A program made the translations under genes and the position numbers. A DNA stretch of 64,000 bases, taken from NCBI RefSeq assembly GCF_004765815.2, contig NZ_SBIS02000012.1, positions 155,067 to 219,066 on the forward strand, read 5' to 3'. Positions 45,575 to 53,180 of the stretch are shown piece by piece. Positions within the stretch are counted from its first letter, which is position 1; every line of letters begins with the position of its first letter. The notes below the pieces were generated by a model, which had not been told where the DNA came from, did no database searches, and saw only the letters and a list, made by a program, of their open reading frames with translations. This DNA comes from Halorussus salinus. Its GTDB lineage: Archaea > Halobacteriota > Halobacteria > Halobacteriales > Haladaptataceae.

Positions 45575-45844
45575 TCAGTCGAGCGTCAATTCGCCCTCAA
45601 GATAGACGCGACCACGGGCCGTGATTTCGTAATATCCCGGCTCCTCGCGTTCAATCAATCCCTCCTCTTCGAGTTCACGGCAAATTCGCACGATGTAACT
45701 GCTGTTCTTATAGCCGGTAGAACGAGTGATAGAGGTCGGATTAAGGCGCATTTTCTCAGACCGACCGCTCGATGGTGGCTCCAACGCAAGCAGTTCAAGG
45801 ACAGTCCGGTGGGCATCCGTTGGACCATCCTTCTCGATAGCCAT
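45575..45844 (-). CDS. winged-helix regulator (tandem copy 1)
   Basis: An 89-residue protein. A helix-turn-helix (LNPTSITRSTGYKNSSYIVR) is followed by LEEEGLIEREEPGYYEITARG, the wing of a MarR/PhiH1-repressor-like haloarchaeal winged helix. Its paralogue at 46258-46527 differs mainly in the recognition helix, suggesting different operator preference. It is probably a small plasmid or provirus-type repressor acting on the shared upstream region. Confidence 0.8.
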   Translation of the reverse strand: MAIEKDGPTDAHRTVLELLALEPPSSGRSEKMRLNPTSITRSTGYKNSSYIVRICRELEEEGLIEREEPGYYEITARGRVYLEGELTLD

Positions 45845-46022
45845 ACGACATTGTTTTCTCTACCTAACTTTAGTGTAGCCGGAATCCCTCCACAAGTAAA
45901 TACCTGTTATACCGAGTCAATAGGTATTGAGTTAAGTTTAAGTTGCTACATTTACCACTCGACAAGTAACGGGAACGAGACGCGGATTCACCACTTTCGG
46001 TTGGACGCATCGCAGAAACGAT

Positions 46023-46054
46023 GCGGACCCGATGGTGGAGTCATCGGGGTCCGC
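46023..46054. ncRNA. conserved hairpin block, copy 1
   Basis: The arms GCGGACCCGATG and CATCGGGGTCCGC enclose a loop that differs from copy 2 (46706-46737), while the arms are unchanged. A smaller GCATCG...CGATGC stem directly precedes it. It could be a structured RNA or a protein-binding site; the strand is not determined. Confidence 0.35.
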
Positions 46055-46257
46055 GGTTCGCTCCCGTATCCACGGTACGGAAGCATGCACGAATTCACCG
46101 ACGCGGGACTTGAATCCCCCGCACGACTAGCGGATAGTCTGTCAATCGCACGCGCCAGCGGTCGGGGAGGAGTGGCGGCATGACGGCCGAGTCGGTCACG
46201 TCGCTCAGGACCATGCCCTACTCCCGAATTCCAATTCAAGAACCTACTATCTTCCAA

Positions 46258-46527
46258 TCAGTCGAGCGTCAATTCGCCCTCAAGATAGGCACGGCCACGC
46301 CAATTAATCGAATAATAGCCGGGGTCCTCCCGCTCGACCAACTCGGCATCACGCAATTCTCGGCAGACAACTCCGATATGGCTAGAGTCTTTGTAGCCAG
46401 CACTCTGGGTGAGACATTTTGGAGAGAGCCGCATTTTATCGGAGCGAGAAGAAGGCGGGGTTTCGAGCGCCAAGAGTTCGAGAATGGCTCGATGTGCGTC
46501 AGTCGGTCCATTCTCTTCCAAAGCCAT
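46258..46527 (-). CDS. winged-helix regulator (tandem copy 2)
   Basis: An 89-residue paralogue of 45575-45844 with the same ends (GPTDAHR near the start, YLEGELTLD at the end). The recognition-helix region reads LSPKCLTQSAGYKDSSHIGV. The hydrophobic core is conserved, so it is likely functional. It arose by the tandem duplication described for this region. Confidence 0.8.
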   Translation of the reverse strand: MALEENGPTDAHRAILELLALETPPSSRSDKMRLSPKCLTQSAGYKDSSHIGVVCRELRDAELVEREDPGYYSINWRGRAYLEGELTLD

Positions 46528-46705
46528 GGAGAGACATTCTTAAGCCCAGAATTTAATTTGCGTGATTTAATCCCACAATCACTTACTTGGGTTCCTAGGC
46601 ATTCAGATGAGTGTATAGATTTAAGTTGTGTTAGTTATGAATTGAGAAGCAACGGGAACGAGACGCGGATTCACCACTCTCGGTTGGACGCATCGCAGAA
46701 ACGAT

Positions 46706-46737
46706 GCGGACCCGATGACTCCAGCATCGGGGTCCGC
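46706..46737. ncRNA. conserved hairpin block, copy 2
   Basis: Same arms as 46023-46054 with a changed loop (ACTCCAG instead of GTGGAGT). It lies about 125 bases before the PadR-like gene. Confidence 0.35.
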
Positions 46738-46862
46738 GGTTCGCTCCCGTATCCACGGTACGGAAGCATGCACGAATTCACCGACGCGGGACTTGAATCC
46801 CCCGCACGACTAGCGGATAGTCTGTCAATCGCACGCGCTAACGGTCAGGGAGGAGTGGCGGC

Positions 46863-47189
46863 ATGACGGCCGACACAGTTGCGTCCCTCACGGACTTGCG
46901 GGCGTTCGAGCGCGACCTCCTGTACGCGGTCTGCGCGCTCGAAGACGATACGCCGCCGAAAGGACTCACAATCAAAAACTATCTCGACAGCGAGTACGGC
47001 GAGGACCTCAACCACAGCCGGCTCTACCAGAACCTCGACCGGCTCACCGACAACGACCTCCTCACCAAAGGCCAGAAAGACGACCGCACCAACGAATACG
47101 CGACCACCGACCACGCCCGAGAACTCCTCGCCGACCACGCCCAGCGCCGCGCCAGCGCGGTCGACCTCAACGGAGGTGGCCCCGCATGA
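46863..47189 (+). CDS. PadR-like winged-helix protein
   Basis: A 108-residue protein. AFERDLLYAVCALEDDTPPKG, then LNHSRLYQNLDRLTDNDLLTKG and a wing with a Tyr-Ala-Thr-Thr strand follow the PadR family plan. It begins an operon of overlapping genes (ATGA with the next). It likely binds DNA as a dimer and may regulate this operon through the hairpin block upstream. Confidence 0.8.
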   Translation: MTADTVASLTDLRAFERDLLYAVCALEDDTPPKGLTIKNYLDSEYGEDLNHSRLYQNLDRLTDNDLLTKGQKDDRTNEYATTDHARELLADHAQRRASAVDLNGGGPA

Positions 47190-47581
47190 CCCACGCCATC
47201 GAGTTCGGTCCCGACCTAGACGACGCCATCCCCGAGACGTTCGACATCTGCGACGACTGTGGCACGCCCACCGTCCAGCTCTCCTCGCACACCTGTCCCG
47301 ACCCGGACACGGTTGCCGACCCGTCACGGGCGGAACTCGACCGGCGCGCCGAACAGGACCCCTTCCCCGACTCCGAGACCGTCCTCATCCAGCAGGCGCG
47401 ACGAGCAACGAGCTACGCCTACCACGAAACCGACGCGAACAACCAGCCGCTCTGTCCGGCGAACACCACCAGCGGATTCGAGCAACTCACTCGCACCGAC
47501 GCCCAAGCTAAACGGTATGCCCCCTGCCAGTTCTGTCACCGCATCCGCGGAGCCAACGCAGACAACGGAGGTGACCAGTGA
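47186..47581 (+). CDS. zinc-ribbon protein
   Basis: A 131-residue protein with two metal sites: Cys-Asp-Asp-Cys-Gly with a His/Cys pair about 14 residues on, and near the C-terminus a Leu-Cys-Pro strand with RYAPCQFCHRIR. The second half is shared with the gene at 63786-64000 and the fragment at 31977. It overlaps both neighbours. The family is a recurrent plasmid-borne zinc-ribbon protein of unknown role, always beside PadR-like genes here. Confidence 0.75.
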   Translation: MTHAIEFGPDLDDAIPETFDICDDCGTPTVQLSSHTCPDPDTVADPSRAELDRRAEQDPFPDSETVLIQQARRATSYAYHETDANNQPLCPANTTSGFEQLTRTDAQAKRYAPCQFCHRIRGANADNGGDQ

Positions 47582-47958
47582 TGAGTGCCCGTCGGAGACA
47601 ACTGGCGAGCAACCTGACGAGCTACAAGCGCGACTTACTCTGGGGCGTCCATCGCGCGAACCGCGCACACGAGACCCCCGTTGGCGCAGACGTAAAAACA
47701 GAACTCGAAGAGCTAGGCCAAACCAACACCGAGGGCGGCCAATTCTACCCCCGGCTCAACGAACTCGTCGATGCCGGTCTCGTCACGAAAGACGACCATC
47801 CAGATGACGGACGCGGATTCACTGTCGACTTGACCGAGGAGGGCAACGCTGTGTTGACCGAGTTAGTCCTCCGAACCGTCGAGTCGCTGGATGTGGATGT
47901 CCCCAGATGTGCCCTCCCAGATGCTGATGCTCGGCCGCAAGTTCGAGGTGAAGGCTAA
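47581..47958 (+). CDS. PadR-like winged-helix protein
   Basis: A 125-residue protein; the start is the ATG at 47581 in TGATG. LTSYKRDLLWGVHRANRAHE, then TNTEGGQFYPRLNELVDAGL and a wing match the gene at 63242-63631 closely. It is a PadR-type regulator. Its TAA overlaps the next ATG. Confidence 0.8.
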   Translation: MSARRRQLASNLTSYKRDLLWGVHRANRAHETPVGADVKTELEELGQTNTEGGQFYPRLNELVDAGLVTKDDHPDDGRGFTVDLTEEGNAVLTELVLRTVESLDVDVPRCALPDADARPQVRGEG

Positions 47959-48131
47959 TGGCAACTAGCGAGTTCTATGCCAACTCCAGCGGAGAAATCA
48001 TCTCGATGACCGACGCGGCCGCCAACCGGGACCAGAACCGAGACCGGGACAGCCCTGAGGGATCGAATTCGCTCCTCGTGGCGGCGCTCCATCGGCTGTT
48101 CGCCTGTCCAGCGAAAAGACCCGGCAGTTGA
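47958..48131 (+). CDS. small hypothetical protein
   Basis: A 57-residue polar protein with an Asn/Asp/Arg-rich middle and a short amphipathic C-terminal helix. The ATG overlaps the stop of the PadR-like gene, which is the main reason to accept it. No function is recognised. Confidence 0.5.
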   Translation: MATSEFYANSSGEIISMTDAAANRDQNRDRDSPEGSNSLLVAALHRLFACPAKRPGS

Positions 48132-48172
48132 GACGTTCTGCCCGAACCACCAGACCAGCCACGGAGGCGACG

Positions 48173-48358
48173 ATGCCGGACCGGACACCGGATATCGGGA
48201 GAGTCGTCGAGATGCCGAGCGGCGAGTGCGGCGAAATCCCCACCGACCACAAGCCCACTCCCGACGCTATCCGTGTCCGACTCGATTCCGGCCGCGAACC
48301 ACGGTATAGCAACGTTGAACCAGTCTCCCCCAACCGAGAAACCACTTCCCAGCAATGA
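48173..48358 (+). CDS. small hypothetical protein
   Basis: A 61-residue protein. I start at the ATG at 48173, six bases after a GGAGGC ribosome-binding site. It is beta-rich (GRVVEMPSG, then IRVRLDSGREPRYSNVEPV), like small SH3-type haloarchaeal plasmid proteins. Its TGA overlaps the ATG of the next gene. The function is unknown. Confidence 0.6.
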   Translation: MPDRTPDIGRVVEMPSGECGEIPTDHKPTPDAIRVRLDSGREPRYSNVEPVSPNRETTSQQ

Positions 48359-49506
48359 CCGCGACACGGACCGACTCCCCCACGACCAGTACCGAGACAC
48401 GAACTAGCCAAGTTTTCATTCGCACGAATAGCGAGGAGAAAGCGATGGCGGAAGCCGCCGCCGAATACTATGGTTGTTCGCAGGCGGAAGCCGGACGGCA
48501 ACTCTACGAAGCGTGGTTCCAGAACACGTTCGGCGACGTGGACCCCCAGCTCGTCGCCGACACGAACCTCGATGCCGAAGACTTGCAGAATCTCGCCGCG
48601 AAAGATCTCTCCGAAGACGAACTCCACGCAGAACTCCGCCGACACGCAACCTCGGACGACTCCGACACTACGCCGACGAGCTACACGGCGACGGTCGTCC
48701 CGGCCGAACTCGAACGCTCCGGCCCTGAACTCGACTACGAGGATCTTCGGGAAGCCGTCCAAGACCCCGAAGACGGCGGCTACTGGAGCGACAATCTCGA
48801 AATCCACCCCGACCGCGTCGGCAACACAACGCTTCGAGCGAACCACTTAGTCACGAGTCGCGTCCTCGCTGCGATGGCGCGGTCATGCGCAAACGAGGGC
48901 GTTTTTCACGAAGATCCACTCACTGACCTCGTTCAACAGTACTGTTTGCATCTCACGGATCGGTTCAACGCCGACCGTGGGAACCAGTATATCATCGAGA
49001 CCTACAAGAACAACGTTAAACGACTACTTTGGACCCACCCTCGTCCGAGTTCCAAGACGTTGTTCACGAGCGAGGAGTCCTACTACAGTGCGCTTCCCGG
49101 CCTGATGAACGACTGCGAGACCACGCTCAGCGGCTTTGCCGATATCATCCTCCAGCGAGAGGAGTGCCTTGAGACGGACCTCGCTGGCCCGCTAACCGCT
49201 TCGCTTGCGGAAGTCGAAGACCTCGATGACTGGTACGGCATCGTCGGTGAAGCACTCGAATTCGTCGCGACGACAAGAAACATTATTAGTGGAATCACTG
49301 ACCCAGATCAGTTCCTTGAACAGGCCGGGGATGACGCCTTCGACTTTGGTGTCCGACCTGAGGTGGACGGACCGTTTGGAGAGCTAGCGAAATCCCAGAA
49401 AGAGTTCATGAATCTTTACGAGACGAATCTGCATGTTCACGTTCAAGAGAAGATAGAGGAGAACCACGTTTCCCCCGAAGTCCAGAATATGCTCAGACGG
49501 GAGTAG
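48355..49506 (+). CDS. hypothetical plasmid protein beside the origin-like region
   Basis: A 383-residue soluble protein that I do not recognise. Residues about 18-55 (SQVFIRTNSEEKAMAEAAAEYYG) could be a strand-helix DNA-binding start. A disordered acidic linker is followed by a helical domain from about 165 to the end. It is the last gene of the PadR/zinc-ribbon operon and is followed by the putative origin, so a replication or copy-control role is conceivable. No Rep motifs are visible. Confidence 0.65.
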   Translation: MTATRTDSPTTSTETRTSQVFIRTNSEEKAMAEAAAEYYGCSQAEAGRQLYEAWFQNTFGDVDPQLVADTNLDAEDLQNLAAKDLSEDELHAELRRHATSDDSDTTPTSYTATVVPAELERSGPELDYEDLREAVQDPEDGGYWSDNLEIHPDRVGNTTLRANHLVTSRVLAAMARSCANEGVFHEDPLTDLVQQYCLHLTDRFNADRGNQYIIETYKNNVKRLLWTHPRPSSKTLFTSEESYYSALPGLMNDCETTLSGFADIILQREECLETDLAGPLTASLAEVEDLDDWYGIVGEALEFVATTRNIISGITDPDQFLEQAGDDAFDFGVRPEVDGPFGELAKSQKEFMNLYETNLHVHVQEKIEENHVSPEVQNMLRRE

Positions 49507-50384
49507 CCAGCTCGTCACGGGTCGGTCCGCATCACGCTGGATAGCGGCTACTGTAGCTTTCCCTTTCTTGGTTCGGCCATAGAAGCAGTACCAGTTCCTC
49601 GGTGACTGCGAAGAAGTAAGTTCTCGACATTTTCACAGCGATTTCTTGGAGCAGTCCGTTCATTAACCGGGTAGATGACACTGATGGACCGATTCGTCGA
49701 GGCGATCAATCGGCATTAGGGCGATACCGCTTGCGGTTAAGTTAGCTAGATTGGAGAAGCAGAGCGAGAAATAGCGTTCCGTCTTGCGATTAACAATAGA
49801 CCGCTTGCGGAATTCGGCCCGATTTTCTCGTTCTACAGAACGGCATTAAGATAGAAAGATTGGTGGAAACGCTCGGTAGCGGGGCGAGAAGTAGAAATCA
49901 TGCGCGGTTCATCGTCTGCAAGAATACCGATTGAGAGACGGTCATGAGCGACGCTACGGAAGAACTCTGTTCTTCCTTCGCTTAGAAGCCGACAGTACGG
50001 ATATCATTGAAATTATGGATTTAAAAATATTTTGATTCCAGTAGTTTATCAGGATAGAACATACGATACCAGTTATTAATACATAGAACCGCGTTCTTAA
50101 TAACGGGCTTTCCGGAGCGTTAACCGTGTATCTGGTTTTTCAGGTCTTCTCGACCACGCTGGCGGTAACCATACCGTCTTCTCACGTCCTTTCGGTCTCC
50201 CCACCCGTCCAACTCGCTGACTTACGTCTAAGAAACGAGAAAATCGAATCGAATTCCGCAAGCGGATCTCAACAACGTGCTGGTGCAGTTGAACGAAACT
50301 CCCCTTCCGTGTCGCATCGAATCTTCCCGCTGCGAGTTGCTCCCAGCGATATTTTGATATTATAGAGCGTATTAAAATAATCTA
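49507..50384. other. putative replication origin region
   Basis: 878 bases without a gene. A 31-bp inverted repeat (28 of 31 bases match) lies at 49801-49831 (CCGCTTGCGGAATTCG...) and 50235-50265. A further CCGCTTGCGG is at 49727-49736. Between the two arms, 50010-50100 is very AT-rich, a possible unwinding element. This layout resembles archaeal origins with inverted recognition boxes around an AT-rich stretch, but no orc1/cdc6 or rep gene is in view. Confidence 0.5.
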
Positions 50385-50750
50385 ATGCGTCGAACACCAG
50401 ATTCCGTTTCTGCGTCGTTAGACCCGCCGATGGACATGGCTGTTGAGTTGTTCCTCGAACACGGTGAACGAGCAGATTTTATTCGGGACACTCTTCGAGA
50501 GGAGTTTTTCGGTCGTGAGCCGGAGTCTATCGACGAGTATCGCGTTTTGACTGAGCTGGCACGGCAACACATCAGGGAGTTAGATGCCGACATCGAACGG
50601 TTAGAGAACGAAATCGCCTCCAAGCGGCGACAGCAAAAGAAGTATAGAGAGTACGTGGATCGCTTGGAGGAGCTAAAGTCGGAGATTGCAAAGAAAGACG
50701 CAAAAGAAGAGATGAATCGACTTGACCAAGCCGATCCAGTAAACAAGTAG
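50385..50750 (+). CDS. coiled-coil protein with ribbon-helix-helix-like N-terminus
   Basis: A 121-residue protein. Residues 1-50 have a strand followed by helices (MAVELFLEHGERADFIRDTLREEF) like a ribbon-helix-helix DNA-binding unit. Residues about 60-112 form a strong coiled coil rich in Glu, Lys and Arg. Placed between the origin-like region and the centromere, it may be a copy-control or partition accessory factor. That is inference from position. Confidence 0.65.
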   Translation: MRRTPDSVSASLDPPMDMAVELFLEHGERADFIRDTLREEFFGREPESIDEYRVLTELARQHIRELDADIERLENEIASKRRQQKKYREYVDRLEELKSEIAKKDAKEEMNRLDQADPVNK

Positions 50751-51069
50751 CTGTTGCCATCACGGCCTCCACCGACAAACTAAGATAGAGAGACCATCGT
50801 TTCCAGTGCTTTTCCAAACTGAAGCGTGAGTCGTTGCAGTGGCGGTCGACATTTACTATTCTTGTCAATCGTCAATTGCGGGGTGTCAGCATCGGCTTGG
50901 CTGTCTTGTGTCGCGGTCAAATGCTTCTCATCCTCAACTGAGTCATCGTCGTTCGGTGTTCTCTAGAACGACTCCCTCCGCTGGGGTAGCGGTCTGTCCT
51001 CTTAGAGACTTACCTCCAACTAGGGCAGTATAGTGTACGTGACTGTCTTTCATACAGGAATAGTCCAAG
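50751..51069. other. non-coding region before the iteron array
   Basis: No gene and no clear repeat is seen in these 319 bases; composition is mixed. Confidence 0.5.
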
Positions 51070-51315
51070 TAGTATTCTTGTTTGGTGTTACTGTCTAGTG
51101 TTACTGCTTGGTATTGCTGTCCAGTATTATTACTTGGTGTTACTAACCATTGACAATAGCCAGTACAGTTGACCAGTCTATCTGGTTAGCGTATTCGACA
51201 GGTACGTGTACTCAATGAATCTGATGAGTACATCTGGCTAACCCACCCCCCAGTGTTTCTAGATAGTGTTACTAAATAGTATTACTGGACAATTTTACTG
51301 GACAGTGTTACTGGC
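51070..51315 (+). promoter_or_regulatory. centromere-like iteron array (two blocks of 13-bp repeats)
   Basis: Block 1: six contiguous 13-bp units at 51070-51147. Block 2: five contiguous units at 51251-51315. The consensus is about YAGTGTTACTGNN; the core GT(G/A)TTACT varies by one to three bases per unit. The 103 bases between the blocks hold a palindrome TGTACTCA...TGAGTACA (51207-51214 / 51225-51232) and a divergent CTAACCATTG / ATCTGGTTAG pair. Two iteron blocks separated by a spacer, directly upstream of a ParA operon, match the plan of plasmid partition sites such as parC of R1, although unit lengths differ. Confidence 0.75.
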
Positions 51316-51324
51316 TTGTCTGAC

Positions 51325-51360
51325 GAGTCTTTTTATAGCAGGGGTGGGACATCTCAATTG
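51325..51360 (+). promoter_or_regulatory. parA core promoter
   Basis: TTTTTATAG at 51330-51338 lies about 25 bases before the ATG at 51361, placing transcription start at or next to the start codon. It begins ten bases after the last iteron, so a protein bound to the iterons would block or alter it. Confidence 0.6.
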
Positions 51361-52233
51361 ATGATCTCGTACACCGTCTGGAGTGAAGCAGGCGGCATCG
51401 GCAAAACAACGACCACCATCAGCCTCGCCGCTGCACACGCCCGCCGCGACCAAGACGTTCTCGTCATCGACATGGACCCACAGGATGGGGGCCTCACCCA
51501 TCACTTCGGCGCAGAAGACTACCGCAAAGACCCTGACGTGGACAACCTCGTCCGACACCTCGTTGAACGTCCGAAAGGAGACTTCGGAGATATCATCCGA
51601 ACTGTGGAAGACGATATTGACCTTGTCCCCAGCCACAACATGCTCAGCGACCTCGAACAGAACCTCTCTCGGGCAGCGAAAATGGAGGAGTCCATGCATG
51701 ACGCCAATTATCGCTGGCCGAAAGAAAAGCAACTCCGGCGTGTCCTCGCTGACGCCGACATCCCGAACGAGTACGATGTGATCATCGTGGACCCGCCTGC
51801 GACGGTTGGTCAGCACCTCTATAATGCTGTGTACGCCACCTCGAACTTGTTCATCCCTGCAGAACTCTCCCCGAAGGGGAAGCAAAGCGTGGACGGGCTG
51901 CGTGACGTTGTTGACGGCATTGAGGATACGCTCGGCGATATCGAGGTCGGCGTCCTTGGAGTGGTCCCAAACAAAGTCTCTGATACGACCCTCCAACAGG
52001 AATACGAACAGCGACTCGCCGACCAAGACCTCCCCGTTGCACCCGTCTCGATTCGAGAGCGCGGGGCGATGCTGAGTACTGCATGGGAACACCAAGTCAG
52101 CATCTTCGAACTCGCTGAAAATGATGACTACCGCGACCTCCGCGACTACGAGGAGCAGACCTTGGAGAAGTTCCACCAGCTCGCCGACTACATCACGACA
52201 CAGTTCGAGAACCCTGAGGAAGTGAAAGCATGA
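51361..52233 (+). CDS. parA: ParA-family partition ATPase
   Basis: A 290-residue protein. I start at the ATG at 51361; 15 extra codons upstream would run into the promoter. SEAGGIGKTTTT is the deviant Walker A of ParA/Soj ATPases with the signature lysine, DMDPQDGGLTHHF is the switch I region and YDVIIVDPPA is Walker B. There is no N-terminal DNA-binding domain (ParA type Ib or archaeal Soj-like). ParA forms ATP-dependent gradients on the nucleoid to move plasmid copies apart, together with a centromere-binding partner, here the overlapping downstream gene and the iterons upstream. Confidence 0.92.
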   Translation: MISYTVWSEAGGIGKTTTTISLAAAHARRDQDVLVIDMDPQDGGLTHHFGAEDYRKDPDVDNLVRHLVERPKGDFGDIIRTVEDDIDLVPSHNMLSDLEQNLSRAAKMEESMHDANYRWPKEKQLRRVLADADIPNEYDVIIVDPPATVGQHLYNAVYATSNLFIPAELSPKGKQSVDGLRDVVDGIEDTLGDIEVGVLGVVPNKVSDTTLQQEYEQRLADQDLPVAPVSIRERGAMLSTAWEHQVSIFELAENDDYRDLRDYEEQTLEKFHQLADYITTQFENPEEVKA

Positions 52234-52619
52234 AATCCGGCGCATCAGATCCATTTGCTGACGACGATGACTCGACTGACGAGACGAAACAGGAAACAGA
52301 GACGGACTCGGTAGTGTCTGAGCAGTCAACCGACCGAGTTGACTCGGCAGATGAGGTCAGTAATACTGGTCAGTTTAACCGATCAGACTTACCATTCAAA
52401 CTTCGTCGTGACAAGGTGAAAGACGAACGAGAGAACGTCCATCAGTTGTTTGTCCAAGATGCGACTGAAGCGGACGAGCAGGATGCTCGCCGCAATCTCG
52501 ATGACCGCTTCGATGAAAGCGTCTACAAACTCGACGCCCGCGAGGCGATTTATCTCGCAGGAATGCAGAATATCGACGACGCCGAAGACATCCTCCGAGA
52601 GTGGGGCTACGACCTATAG
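52230..52619 (+). CDS. small acidic ParA partner, candidate centromere-binding protein
   Basis: A 129-residue protein. The ATG overlaps the stop of parA. The first 55 residues are very acidic and probably unfolded. FKLRRDKVKDERENVHQLFVQ, then a helical C-terminal half ending in AEDILREWGYDL, form the folded part. There is no ParB-type motif, so it would be an archaeal analogue of small centromere-binding proteins such as ParR or ParG. The role is inferred from the operon and the iteron array. Confidence 0.7.
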   Translation: MKSGASDPFADDDDSTDETKQETETDSVVSEQSTDRVDSADEVSNTGQFNRSDLPFKLRRDKVKDERENVHQLFVQDATEADEQDARRNLDDRFDESVYKLDAREAIYLAGMQNIDDAEDILREWGYDL

Positions 52620-52629
52620 CCCACTCCCG

Positions 52630-52671
52630 CTAACCAATGTTGACCTAGCCATAGATGCCATCATTGGTTAG
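52630..52671. repeat. dispersed 42-bp palindrome, copy 12
   Basis: Perfect arms and a 22-base centre, ten bases past the stop of the ParA partner. It is the only intact copy to the right of 33.4 kb. Confidence 0.9.
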
Positions 52672-52721
52672 TTCCGGTCGTTGTCGCCGCAGCTTGGAAC
52701 ACCTTCATCACCCCTCATTCG

Positions 52722-52880
52722 TCGTTCAGTCCGTCGTAGTCAGTATCCCGAACCGTCGGGATTACTCACCAGCGCGTAGTACTCCCGCCCGTGAACCTGC
52801 TTGCGTGGCCCGATCTCCTCGCTGTCAGTCAACCTGTCGCCGTCGGTGTCGTAGCCAGTCTTGTGTGTGTCGGTCTCGAC
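52722..52880 (-). pseudogene. fragment of the calcium-repeat toxin gene
   Basis: The minus strand reads DTDGDRLTDSEEIGPRKQVH and on through a GREYYALVSNP segment. That repeats residues about 1855-1900 of the 53699-61756 protein almost exactly, and the DNA is correspondingly similar to 56061-56200. An extra base shifts the frame after ...VSNP and a stop follows. It is a stranded piece of a toxin gene downstream of the toxin-immunity pair. Confidence 0.8.
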
Positions 52881-52999
52881 GGCCTACTTGATTCACCGTT
52901 GAACCCAACTGAGTGAGTACGAGCTGGTTAGCTGTCGCGGTTAAATTCGGCAGATGTGAGGAAGTCGGCAGTTGTTGGTGGCTCCCAACCGCCTTCGGT

Positions 53000-53160
53000 C
53001 TACGGTTCGGAAGAGGGGAGAACGTCGTCCTCGGCTAGTTCGTTAACTGGTGGCTGTAGGTCGTCTGCTTCCTTTAAAGGCTCTTCGTCAAGTTCCGATG
53101 ACGAGCCGTACGCCCGGAGCAATTGGCGGATCTCGTCAGTCGGTAGACCAAATGTCTGTT
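53000..53160 (-). pseudogene. acidic open frame downstream of the immunity gene
   Basis: The minus-strand frame reads LKQTFGLPTDEIRQLLRAYG and an acidic tail up to TAG. It has haloarchaeal character but no ATG outside the overlapping immunity gene; a TTG at about 53160 could serve as a start. It is either a small gene or the end of a displaced immunity or toxin fragment. Confidence 0.35.
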
Positions 53161-53180
53161 TCAAACTGCATTTCTGAATC

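Larger units (their letters stand above)
45535..46872. repeat. tandem duplication of a winged-helix unit (about 680 bp)
   Basis: Unit 1 (about 45535-46189) and unit 2 (about 46216-46872) have the same order: a minus-strand winged-helix gene, an AT-rich gap, a conserved hairpin block, then the start of a PadR-like gene (ATGACGGCCGA). The right parts, 45968-46189 and 46651-46872, are nearly identical. Only unit 2 continues into a complete PadR-like gene; in unit 1 the copy breaks off after about ten codons at 46212. Confidence 0.85.

Noticed and set aside
50126..50365. A 79-codon open frame beside the origin-like repeats
   Set aside because: It crosses one arm of the 31-bp inverted repeat, has non-haloarchaeal composition and lacks a partner or motif.
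51143..51189. CTAACCATTG...ATCTGGTTAG as a thirteenth palindrome
   Set aside because: The arms each have mismatches and the centre is 27 bases. It overlaps the iteron array, so common origin cannot be shown; mentioned only within the centromere entry.
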